DNA from: Campylobacterota bacterium
GTDB lineage: Bacteria > Campylobacterota > Campylobacteria > Campylobacterales > Sulfurovaceae
Assembly (NCBI GenBank): GCA_022600655.1
Contig: JAHZJZ010000207.1
Coordinates: 1 to 8,145 of the forward strand
DNA length: 8,145 nt
Reading direction: 5' to 3'
Part shown: positions 1 to 5,566 of the stretch, piece by piece
How the letters are laid out: each line of letters begins with the position of its first letter
Numbering within the stretch: the first letter of the stretch is position 1
Program-made: the position numbers and the translations under genes
Notes under the pieces: model-generated
What the model saw: only the letters and a program-made list of their open reading frames with translations
The model's database searches: none
What the model was told of the DNA's origin: nothing

Positions 1-117
1 ATATATAAAATCTTGCATACATGAGTAGTATTTTCCTAAATAGTAGTTAAAAATATCTGCATAACTCATATACAGAAATAGAAAATAACATATTAGAGAT
101 TTTTACCATCCATTAGT

Positions 118-123
118 TATAAT
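118..123 (+). promoter_or_regulatory. Predicted pyrB-pabB promoter (-10 box)
   Basis: A perfect TATAAT lies 26 bases before the pyrB ATG, so transcription would start near 130 and leave a leader of about 20 nt. There is no TTGACA-like box 17 bases upstream. A short T tract (about 100-104) sits upstream instead, the pattern described for sigma-70 promoters of Campylobacter and Helicobacter. The short leader leaves no room for a pyrimidine-sensing attenuator. Confidence 0.6.
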
Positions 124-149
124 ATCCAACTAAATAAAGAGGGATACAT

Positions 150-1025
150 ATGCAAAATTTGGTAGATACCAGTGACTTAAGTGAACAACAGATTCAAAAT
201 ATTTTAACGGATGCGAAAAGTTTTAAACAACAATTACCGACGGCTCTATTGAGAGATAAGCTTCTTATTACACTATTTTTTGAAAACTCTACACGAACAC
301 GAAGCTCTTTTGAGGTAGCTGCAAAGCGATTAGGCGCTATGGTTGTTCACCTTGACCCTTCAAGGAGTTCAACTAATAAAGGAGAGAGTCTTCATGATAC
401 CTTTGAAAACCTATGTGCCATGGAGCCTGATGGGGTTATTATTCGCCATGAGTATAACAACACCCCTAGGAAACTAGCAGATAAAGGGTTAACAAGTATT
501 CTAAATGCAGGAGCAGGAAACTATGCTCACCCTACTCAAGCACTTCTTGACTACTTTACAATGGTTGAACACTTTGGCGATGTTAGAGGGAAAACCATTG
601 CCATTGTGGGTGATGTGGTTAGTTCTCGTGTTGCCAGTTCAGGTATTAGACTTTTTGTTCGTATGGGAATGAGAGTAGTGCTTGTCGCACCTGGGCCTTT
701 TATGCCAGACAATGATTTAGAGAAATTTGAACACCTTGAGGAGATAATTGATGAGGTAGATATAATTATGAGTTTAAGGGCTCAACTAGAACGACATAAG
801 GCTCCTATTTTTGAAGATTATGATGAGTATGCAAGAGAGTATTGTATCAATAAAGAGCGTCTAGGCGAGAGAGATGTTTTACTCCTTCATCCAGGACCTG
901 TGATGCGTAATATTGATATCTCAGATGAGATGCTTGAAGACCCACGCTGTAAGGTTTTAGAACAGGTTAAAAATGGTGTTTTTGTCCGTATGGCAATTTT
1001 AAAATGTCTACTGCTTGACGCTTAA
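150..1025 (+). CDS. pyrB: Aspartate carbamoyltransferase catalytic subunit
   Basis: Cytosolic enzyme that condenses carbamoyl phosphate with L-aspartate to give N-carbamoyl-aspartate, the committed step of de novo pyrimidine synthesis. Visible family motifs are the carbamoyl-phosphate loop STRTRSSF (residues 47-54), NKGES with the active-site lysine (76-80), HPTQ (127-130), the aspartate-domain GDVVSSRVA (154-162), the RAQLER segment (209-214) and HPGPVMRN (247-254). The 291 residues cover both the carbamoyl-phosphate and aspartate domains and are close to the usual length of about 300. The ATG at 150 has a GAGGG Shine-Dalgarno at 139-143 with 6 nt spacing. No pyrI regulatory subunit gene follows. 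The stop codon shares its last base with the pabB start (TAATG), so the two are co-transcribed and probably translationally coupled. The related ornithine carbamoyltransferase is unlikely given the RAQLER segment and the overall match. Confidence 0.96.
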   Translation: MQNLVDTSDLSEQQIQNILTDAKSFKQQLPTALLRDKLLITLFFENSTRTRSSFEVAAKRLGAMVVHLDPSRSSTNKGESLHDTFENLCAMEPDGVIIRHEYNNTPRKLADKGLTSILNAGAGNYAHPTQALLDYFTMVEHFGDVRGKTIAIVGDVVSSRVASSGIRLFVRMGMRVVLVAPGPFMPDNDLEKFEHLEEIIDEVDIIMSLRAQLERHKAPIFEDYDEYAREYCINKERLGERDVLLLHPGPVMRNIDISDEMLEDPRCKVLEQVKNGVFVRMAILKCLLLDA

Positions 1026-1969
1026 TGCAGAAAATCACTCAACTAGCCCAACAGAGAGAGCCTTTTCTCTTTGTTCTCTCTTATGATACAAAGCAACAAT
1101 ATATTGAACCTCTTAAAAGTTTAGATAGCGATATCTTTTTCAAGATAGGTGGACAACGAAATTATCCTAAAACCCCTAGAGTAAAACCCTACTCTTTAAA
1201 AAAATATCCATTGAACTTCTCTAACTATAAAAACAGTTTAGAAAAGGTACTTGAAGAGATACGTTCTGGAAACACTTATCTCTTAAATCTGACCTTTAAA
1301 ACGCCTATTGAGAGTAACCTGAACCTAGAAGAGATTTTTACCTATGCTAGAGCTAAATATAAACTATACTTTAAAGACCAGTTTATCTGTTTTTCTCCTG
1401 AAAAATTTGTAGAGATTGAAGATAACACTATAACTACCTATCCCATGAAAGGTACTATAGAAGCCTCTATACCTAATGCTAAAGAGAAAATACTTGCCGA
1501 CTCCAAAGAGATGGCTGAGCATGTGATGATAGTAGATTTAATGAGAAATGACTTAAGTATGGTTGGGCATAGTGTCAAAGTGGAACAGTTTCGCTATGTC
1601 GATAAAATCAAAGCTGGTGATAAAGAGCTACTTCAAGTGAGTTCCAAAATCACAGCCACACTTCCTAAAAACTGGAGAGATAACCTAGGAGAGATACTAA
1701 GTAAACTACTACCTGCTGGTTCTATCTCTGGTACACCTAAACATAGTACCGTAAATATTATTAATCAAATTGAAGATTATGATAGAGGGTTTTACACAGG
1801 GGTATTTGGTATCTTTGATGGGGAGAATCTCTACTCAGCTGTTATGATACGTTTTATTGAAAAAGAGCATAACAGACTTTACTATAAGAGTGGAGGAGGC
1901 ATCACGTTAGATAGTGATGCCAAAAGTGAATATAATGAGCTAATAGATAAAATTTATCTTCCTCTATAG
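1025..1969 (+). CDS. pabB: Aminodeoxychorismate synthase component I (short form)
   Basis: Chorismate-binding enzyme that makes 4-amino-4-deoxychorismate using ammonia from a PabA-type glutaminase, on the p-aminobenzoate/folate route. Motifs in order: SGNTYLLNLT (81-90), CFSPEKF (122-128), YPMKGT (139-144), DLMRNDLS (171-178), PAGSISGTPK (230-239) and SGGGIT (289-294). Lys142 in the PMKGT motif is the residue that distinguishes aminodeoxychorismate synthase from anthranilate synthase (TrpE), which has alanine there. At 314 residues it is much shorter than E. coli PabB (about 450) because the N-terminal subdomain is reduced; the catalytic domain is complete. The ATG overlaps the pyrB stop and has no visible Shine-Dalgarno, so initiation probably depends on ribosomes finishing pyrB. 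Neither pabA nor pabC is next to it. It converges with the SPOR gene, with 6 bases between the stops and no terminator. Confidence 0.9.
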   Translation: MQKITQLAQQREPFLFVLSYDTKQQYIEPLKSLDSDIFFKIGGQRNYPKTPRVKPYSLKKYPLNFSNYKNSLEKVLEEIRSGNTYLLNLTFKTPIESNLNLEEIFTYARAKYKLYFKDQFICFSPEKFVEIEDNTITTYPMKGTIEASIPNAKEKILADSKEMAEHVMIVDLMRNDLSMVGHSVKVEQFRYVDKIKAGDKELLQVSSKITATLPKNWRDNLGEILSKLLPAGSISGTPKHSTVNIINQIEDYDRGFYTGVFGIFDGENLYSAVMIRFIEKEHNRLYYKSGGGITLDSDAKSEYNELIDKIYLPL

Positions 1970-1975
1970 AGATAG

Positions 1976-2917
1976 TTATTGATAAACATTGGTAACCACA
2001 AATGCATCACCAAACTGACCTGAGGCAATGGCAGATCTTGCTTCATTAGCACTTCCAAAACCTAGTAAAATAGCCTTATACATGGTCTTGCCTCGTACAG
2101 TAGCTGTTTTTACTATCGCTGTATATCTTCCCATTGCCGCACTTTCAGCTGCTGCCCTGGCTGAACTTTGAGAAGAGAATGCACCTACTTGAACTCCTAT
2201 ACCGTTGTTTGTTGAACCTGTTGAGGTTGAACCTGAATAACTTGGTGTAGATGCTGGTGCTGAACCACTTACAATAAATGCTCCTGGAAACTGTCTAGCT
2301 GCCAAAGCTTTAGCTTCAGCTCTTGAGGCAAAACCAGTTACAATGACCTTATTCATTGCTCCTTTTTTAACATAGGCACTATACTTAGGGTCTAAACTTA
2401 AACCATTTTTGAACTCTTCTGCAGCATATTCGCTTTTTAGTGCAGCTACTTGTAGTTGAATGCCTCCACCTGTATAAGGGGTATCTGTTGTATAAGTAGG
2501 GGCAGGGGTAGACGTGGTTGGAGTACTGGCATAGGGATCAGTATAGACAGAACCTGTAGTCGTTGCTCCTGCTGCATAAGGGTCACCATAAGCTCCCCCT
2601 CCTATCTCATAACTGCTACCAGTTGCTGGTTGGTATCCATCTGTTGTCACAACCGTACCATCTGTAGTAGTAGATGTTGTTGTACCATAAACCGTTCCAC
2701 TACTGGCTGCTGGGTCTTCATAAACGATAGGTGTACCATCTTCATAAACCACTGCTGGTTGATAGGTACCACTAGTTGCTGTGTCTGTATAAACAGTTGT
2801 ACCTGCTGTTCCCGTTCCTACTCCAGTTGTATTTACCTGATCTGTAGGTTTCACACATCCTGTTGAAAGTAGAGCCACTACTACTGATGAAAGCATAAAT
2901 CTGTTGTTATTTGTCAT
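1976..2917 (-). CDS. Lipoprotein with two SPOR (peptidoglycan-binding) domains
   Basis: Predicted periplasm-facing lipoprotein. A hydrophobic signal segment (about 7-18) ends in a lipobox-like LSTGC, making Cys21 the likely lipidated residue. Residues 22-150 are a low-complexity linker rich in Thr, Gly, Tyr, Ser, Asp and Pro, with short recurring pieces: VYED at 57-60 and 65-68, YQPA twice, DPYA twice. Two SPOR-like repeats follow, at about 151-218 (opening IQLQVAAL, ending GAFIVSG) and 239-311 (opening IGVQVGAF, ending DAFVV). They are joined by a Ser/Thr-rich spacer. SPOR domains bind glycan strands lacking stem peptides, which accumulate at division septa, so a division or envelope role is inferred. 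No amidase, RlpA-type or other catalytic domain is visible. The start codon has an AAGGG Shine-Dalgarno (2926-2930) with 8 nt spacing. The gene has its own predicted promoter. Confidence 0.85.
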   Translation of the reverse strand: MTNNNRFMLSSVVVALLSTGCVKPTDQVNTTGVGTGTAGTTVYTDTATSGTYQPAVVYEDGTPIVYEDPAASSGTVYGTTTSTTTDGTVVTTDGYQPATGSSYEIGGGAYGDPYAAGATTTGSVYTDPYASTPTTSTPAPTYTTDTPYTGGGIQLQVAALKSEYAAEEFKNGLSLDPKYSAYVKKGAMNKVIVTGFASRAEAKALAARQFPGAFIVSGSAPASTPSYSGSTSTGSTNNGIGVQVGAFSSQSSARAAAESAAMGRYTAIVKTATVRGKTMYKAILLGFGSANEARSAIASGQFGDAFVVTNVYQ

Positions 2918-2940
2918 AATATAAACCCTTTTTTCTTTTA

Positions 2941-2946
2941 ATTATA
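2941..2946 (-). promoter_or_regulatory. Predicted promoter (-10 box) for the SPOR lipoprotein gene
   Basis: On the minus strand this reads TATAAT, 23 bases before the ATG at 2917, giving a very short leader with the Shine-Dalgarno AAGGG near its 5' end. No convincing -35 box is seen. The 85-base gap after the exonuclease gene is AT-rich with no strong hairpin, so read-through from the rpe-trpF-dnaQ cluster is also possible. Confidence 0.45.
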
Positions 2947-3002
2947 ACAACCTCTTTATATCAAAACTATTAATATTGTTAATTAATGCTAAATATTTGC
3001 CA

Positions 3003-3788
3003 CTATTTCTGTTTTTTTTCGCTACGTTCACGTCTACTTGAAATAGAAAAACGAAGTAACTCATCAGTAGTTTGAACATACTTAGGGAGGTTTTTGAAAG
3101 CTATCATTAAGACCTTGGCTGTAGTCAATGCATCACTATAAGCACGATGATGTACCTCTGTACCAATCTCTAAAAACTCATTAAGATAAGCTAAACCATA
3201 ACGTTCACTCTCAATGGTACGTCTGGCTAAATCAATTGAGCAGAGTTTTTGGTTACCAATGGTTCCTAAACCAAAACGATCAAAAGAGTGGTTCAAAAAC
3301 CCATAATCAAAATTAGCATTGTGTGCTACAAAAATAGCATCACCCATAAATGATCGAAGCTTTGTTAGAACCTCCAACCTACTTGGAGCCCCAACCAAAT
3401 CCTCAGGAGTGATACCTGTAATTTTGGTAATGTACTCTGGTAAAAATGCACACTCCACAAAACTTTCAAAACGGTCTATGATCTCTCCATTTTGAAGTAT
3501 TACTGCACCCACCTCAATGACTTGAGAGTTTTCAGGTTTACTACCATTGGTCTCAATATCAATAACACAAAATTTTTGTTCTTGATAAGGGACACTATGA
3601 CTAACTAATCTGTACTCCTCTTCCTCTTCGACAATAGGATACCCTGCTGCCTGAAGCAAAAGAAAAAGTATATCTGCATCTTCAAACAGTGTGGTATGTT
3701 TGGAGACAATTCTTGCATATGATGCTGATGACAGTCGTCCTTCATTACGTCTAAAGGCTGCTGTTAACTCTTCATAGACTCTTTGCAT
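3003..3788 (-). CDS. dnaQ: DEDDh 3'-5' exonuclease, DnaQ/epsilon family
   Basis: Metal-dependent 3'-5' exonuclease of the DNA polymerase III epsilon (proofreading) family. All DEDDh residues can be seen: Asp77 and Glu79 in VIDIETNG, Asp161 in HNANFDYGF, His214 and Asp219 in HHRAYSDA. The nuclease domain spans about 72-235. It is preceded by a mostly helical extension of about 70 residues with an acidic run (EEEEE at 54-58) and followed by a basic tail (RRERSEKKQK). The pol III alpha-binding tail known from E. coli epsilon is not recognisable, so it could be the replicative proofreader or a separate repair exonuclease. The ATG is the only usable start: an in-frame TAA lies two codons upstream. 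It overlaps the end of trpF by 17 bases, and the nearest Shine-Dalgarno-like AAGGTGA is about 15 nt away, so translation is probably coupled to trpF. Confidence 0.85.
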   Translation of the reverse strand: MQRVYEELTAAFRRNEGRLSSASYARIVSKHTTLFEDADILFLLLQAAGYPIVEEEEEYRLVSHSVPYQEQKFCVIDIETNGSKPENSQVIEVGAVILQNGEIIDRFESFVECAFLPEYITKITGITPEDLVGAPSRLEVLTKLRSFMGDAIFVAHNANFDYGFLNHSFDRFGLGTIGNQKLCSIDLARRTIESERYGLAYLNEFLEIGTEVHHRAYSDALTTAKVLMIAFKNLPKYVQTTDELLRFSISSRRERSEKKQK

Positions 3789-4362
3789 TTTTTATGAATT
3801 TTATCACCTTTCCATGATCTTTTCTACCTTTTATACGTTCAACACCTGAGCTTACATCTACACCATAAAAGTTATACTTTTTAAGTTCATGTAAATTTTC
3901 AGCTGTCAACCCACCTGCTAAAATAATTTTGGAACAATCAATACCATTAAACCACTCCAGATTAAGACGCTTTCCACTACCCCCATACCCTTCACAGTAG
4001 ACATCAACCAAACGGTAACGATTAGGGTACTGTAAAATATCTTTTGGCTCTTTGGCTCGAATGACAGGTAACGCTCGTCCTCCCAACATATCCAGAGCCT
4101 CTTCATCAACCTCAAAATGAATTTGACTCGCAGTTAGGTCACAGTAGTTACTAATAGTGTCAATGGTATCAATTCCTTCGTTTACAAAAAGCCCTACTCT
4201 GCCAATAAAAGGAGGAAGTCTATCCATGATTTTTTTGGCATCACTAGGAGTAATGTATCGTGGTGATTCACGATAAAAGACAAAACCTAAAGCATCAGCA
4301 CCAGCTTCTATAGCCTGTATCGCATCATCATAGTTCGTTATTCCACATATTTTAACTCTCAT
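3772..4362 (-). CDS. trpF: Phosphoribosylanthranilate isomerase
   Basis: Cytosolic (beta/alpha)8-barrel enzyme that isomerises N-(5'-phosphoribosyl)anthranilate to the carboxyphenylamino-deoxyribulose phosphate in tryptophan synthesis. Numbering from the ATG at 4362 (196 residues), the KICGIT motif carries the catalytic base Cys6 and the proposed general acid is Asp120 in RLVD. Phosphate-binding parts are GYGGSGK (125-131), ILAGGLT (147-153) and GVDVSSGVE (167-175), and GRKD (179-182) lies near the end. The usual QLHG motif reads QIHF (80-83), a departure from the family pattern. GTG 4368, ATG 4365 and ATG 4362 run in series; the last has the best spacing (7 nt) from GGGAGG. No other trp gene is present. 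It lies 13 bases after the rpe stop and overlaps the exonuclease start. Confidence 0.93.
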   Translation of the reverse strand: MRVKICGITNYDDAIQAIEAGADALGFVFYRESPRYITPSDAKKIMDRLPPFIGRVGLFVNEGIDTIDTISNYCDLTASQIHFEVDEEALDMLGGRALPVIRAKEPKDILQYPNRYRLVDVYCEGYGGSGKRLNLEWFNGIDCSKIILAGGLTAENLHELKKYNFYGVDVSSGVERIKGRKDHGKVIKFIKNAKSL

Positions 4363-4369
4363 CATCACT

Positions 4370-4375
4370 CCTCCC
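4370..4375 (-). promoter_or_regulatory. Strong Shine-Dalgarno that decides the trpF start
   Basis: GGGAGG directly follows the rpe TAA on the minus strand. The next bases hold three in-frame start codons, GTG, ATG and ATG, at spacings of 1, 4 and 7 nt. The 7-nt spacing favours the ATG at 4362, which makes the protein begin MRVKICGIT, as is usual for this family. Confidence 0.7.
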
Positions 4376-5017
4376 TTATTTTAATGACTCTATAGCCTTA
4401 GTGTATCCCTCTTTATGCCCAAAAACATAAGAACCAGCAACCACAACATCTACACCTGCAACTTTCAGATCTTCAATATTTTGATTATTGACACCACCAT
4501 CAACCTCTATTAAACATGATGGATTATGTTTCTGAATAAGTGCTTTCAGACGTTTTACTCTCTCTAAGACAGAAGGAATAAACTTCTGCCCTCCAAATCC
4601 AGGGTTCACACTCATGAGTAGTACCATATCAACATCTGCCAGTAAAAACTCTATGGCTTCAGGTGGGGTATGAGGATTGAGCGTAATCGCTGGTTTAATA
4701 CCAAGTGAACGAATTTTCTGAATCAATCTGTGAGGATGTTTCTCTTCTTCAATATGAAAAGAGATATAACCTGGCTTTAACGGAGCAAAAAGGTCAACAA
4801 AAAAACTGTTATTCTCAACCATTAAATGAATATCTAAGGGCTTAGTAGCAGCTTTTGCAACAGCAGAAACCACAACGGGACCGATCGTTAAATTGGGTAC
4901 AAAATGCCCATCCATAACATCAACATGAACCAAGTCACAACCTGCCTCACAGATGGCTTGAACATCTTTTGCCAAGTTACCAAAATCTGCTGAAAGAATA
5001 CTCGGAGCTACCAACAT
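4376..5017 (-). CDS. rpe: Ribulose-phosphate 3-epimerase
   Basis: Cytosolic TIM-barrel metalloenzyme that interconverts D-ribulose 5-phosphate and D-xylulose 5-phosphate in the pentose phosphate pathway, and in the Calvin cycle where that exists. Family signatures: APSILSADF (4-12); HVDVMDGHFVPN (31-42) with metal ligands His31 and Asp33; HLMVE with His64; MSVNPGFGGQKF (135-146), the mobile loop over the active site; EVDGGVN with Asp172; and the phosphate-binding VVAGSYVFG (192-200). The two aspartates serve as acid and base. The 213 residues fit the family, which is usually 210-230. The ATG at 5017 has an AGGG Shine-Dalgarno about 9 nt upstream. It is the first gene of the rpe-trpF-dnaQ cluster and is divergent from rpmB. 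Confidence 0.96.
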   Translation of the reverse strand: MLVAPSILSADFGNLAKDVQAICEAGCDLVHVDVMDGHFVPNLTIGPVVVSAVAKAATKPLDIHLMVENNSFFVDLFAPLKPGYISFHIEEEKHPHRLIQKIRSLGIKPAITLNPHTPPEAIEFLLADVDMVLLMSVNPGFGGQKFIPSVLERVKRLKALIQKHNPSCLIEVDGGVNNQNIEDLKVAGVDVVVAGSYVFGHKEGYTKAIESLK

Positions 5018-5052
5018 ATTAAAAAACCCTACCTAATCTTAAAAATTTTGTT

Positions 5053-5058
5053 ATTATA
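5053..5058 (-). promoter_or_regulatory. Predicted promoter (-10 box) for rpe-trpF-dnaQ
   Basis: The minus strand reads GCTATAAT here, preceded by a long T-rich stretch (bases 5061-5073 on this strand are mostly T with C). This fits the T-rich, -35-less promoters of this bacterial class. The start site would fall near 5046, leaving a leader of roughly 30 nt before the rpe ATG. Confidence 0.6.
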
Positions 5059-5223
5059 GCGAAAAGAAAAAAATTATATCTATAAAGAGCGATGAAATTA
5101 TATACATATAACAAAAGATGACACCTCTCTATACGAGTCTGACTTTTTTACAATAAGAGTATAAAGTCCTCTGCTATTAAGAAAAAACCATTTAAATTCT
5201 ATTCTCTTTAAGCAATTTTTCAC

Positions 5224-5229
5224 TATAAT
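5224..5229 (+). promoter_or_regulatory. Predicted rpmB promoter (-10 box)
   Basis: A perfect TATAAT follows a T run at 5216-5220, with no recognisable -35 box at 5201-5206. Transcription would begin near 5236, giving an rpmB leader of about 80 nt, clearly longer than the leaders predicted for pyrB, rpe and the SPOR gene in this window. The bases between the rpe and rpmB promoters (about 5060-5215) hold no recognisable gene. Confidence 0.6.
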
Positions 5230-5240
5230 CGCACAACTTT

Positions 5241-5269
5241 TTCAGACGCTACTTTTTATATGCTCTGAA
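5241..5269 (+). promoter_or_regulatory. Hairpin in the rpmB 5' leader
   Basis: TTCAGA at 5241-5246 pairs with TCTGAA at 5264-5269. After one bulged C (5247), GC at 5248-5249 pairs with GC at 5262-5263. That makes an 8-bp stem with a 12-base T-rich loop, only a few bases after the predicted transcription start. It is not followed by a T run and is not terminator-like. It could stabilise the transcript or act as a ribosomal-protein leader; neither is shown. Confidence 0.4.
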
Positions 5270-5283
5270 GCAAACATTATTTA

Positions 5284-5293
5284 TTTACGTAAA
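5284..5293. repeat. 10-base palindrome in the rpmB leader
   Basis: TTTACGTAAA is a perfect 10-base inverted repeat without a spacer, lying 10 bases before the AAGGG Shine-Dalgarno (5304-5308) of rpmB. It could be a small protein-binding site or simply chance in AT-rich DNA. It lies downstream of the predicted start site. Confidence 0.3.
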
Positions 5294-5314
5294 GTAAAAT
5301 ACAAAGGGTATGAT

Positions 5315-5533
5315 ATGGCAAGAAGATGTCAAGTAACAGGAAAAGGTCCATTGGTTGGAAACAATGTATCTCACGCTAACAATAAAACAAAAAGAAGACA
5401 ACTACCAAACCTAAGATCAGTAAAAGTAACCATGGAAGATGGTACAACTAAGAAAATCAAAGTTGCAGCTTCAACACTGAGAACCATGAAGAAAAAAGCT
5501 GCTCAAGCTACGGCTGAAACAGCTGAGGCATAA
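5315..5533 (+). CDS. rpmB: 50S ribosomal protein L28
   Basis: Basic structural protein of the large ribosomal subunit. The N-terminus MARRCQVTGKGPLVGNNVSH, then NNKTKRR and PNLRSVKV (from about residue 23 to 38), is diagnostic of L28. The single Cys5 and lack of paired CxxC motifs mark it as the zinc-free form. At 72 residues it is slightly longer than the roughly 64 residues I recall for Campylobacter, because of an Ala/Thr/Glu-rich tail after the KKK run (59-61). The ATG has an AAGGG Shine-Dalgarno with 6 nt spacing. It heads the rpmB - K+ channel - argJ run. A hairpin starts 4 bases after its stop. rpmG often accompanies rpmB in other phyla but is absent here. Confidence 0.97.
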   Translation: MARRCQVTGKGPLVGNNVSHANNKTKRRQLPNLRSVKVTMEDGTTKKIKVAASTLRTMKKKAAQATAETAEA

Positions 5534-5536
5534 GCC

Positions 5537-5560
5537 TTAATCTCTTTGTGTAGAGATTAA
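5537..5560 (+). terminator. Perfect hairpin between rpmB and the K+ channel gene
   Basis: TTAATCTCT (5537-5545) and AGAGATTAA (5552-5560) form a perfect 9-bp stem around a TTGTGT loop. The stem is AT-rich (2 G-C pairs) and is followed by ACTATTTT, so it is at best a weak, leaky Rho-independent terminator. It ends 6 bases before the TTG start of the channel gene, and the only Shine-Dalgarno-like bases for that start (AGAGA, 5552-5556) lie in its 3' arm. It may therefore limit channel translation or set the 3' end of a short rpmB message. Confidence 0.45.
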
Positions 5561-5566
5561 ACTATT

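Noticed and set aside
21..69. ATGAGT ... ACTCAT inverted repeat upstream of pyrB
   Set aside because: Short arms with a 37-base spacer and no extension, which is expected by chance in such AT-rich sequence.
1931..1936. TATAAT near the end of pabB
   Set aside because: It is within coding sequence (Tyr-Asn codons) and no plus-strand gene starts within the next 3 kb.
1025..1969. Alternative call of pabB as anthranilate synthase component I (TrpE)
   Set aside because: The PMKGT motif has Lys142, the residue typical of aminodeoxychorismate synthase, and the protein lacks the long TrpE N-terminal region with its tryptophan-binding site.
2456..2866. Open frame of 136 codons on the plus strand with a Cys/Ser/Ile-rich product
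   Set aside because: It lies wholly antisense to the low-complexity linker and first SPOR repeat of the lipoprotein gene. Its odd composition is the complement of the Thr/Gly/Tyr codons, and no Shine-Dalgarno or known family is visible.
2985..3000. Possible terminator after the exonuclease gene (GC-AAATATTT-GC symmetry)
   Set aside because: The symmetry is imperfect and almost entirely A-T with no loop or T tract, too weak to call a terminator.
3918..4115. 65-codon open frame on the same strand as trpF in another frame
   Set aside because: It is internal to trpF, has no recognisable domain, and trpF itself is intact across it.
5141..5168. Inverted repeat GACTTT ... AAAGTC between the rpe and rpmB promoters
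   Set aside because: Only 6 bp with a 16-base spacer in AT-rich DNA; it does not extend and overlaps no predicted promoter element.
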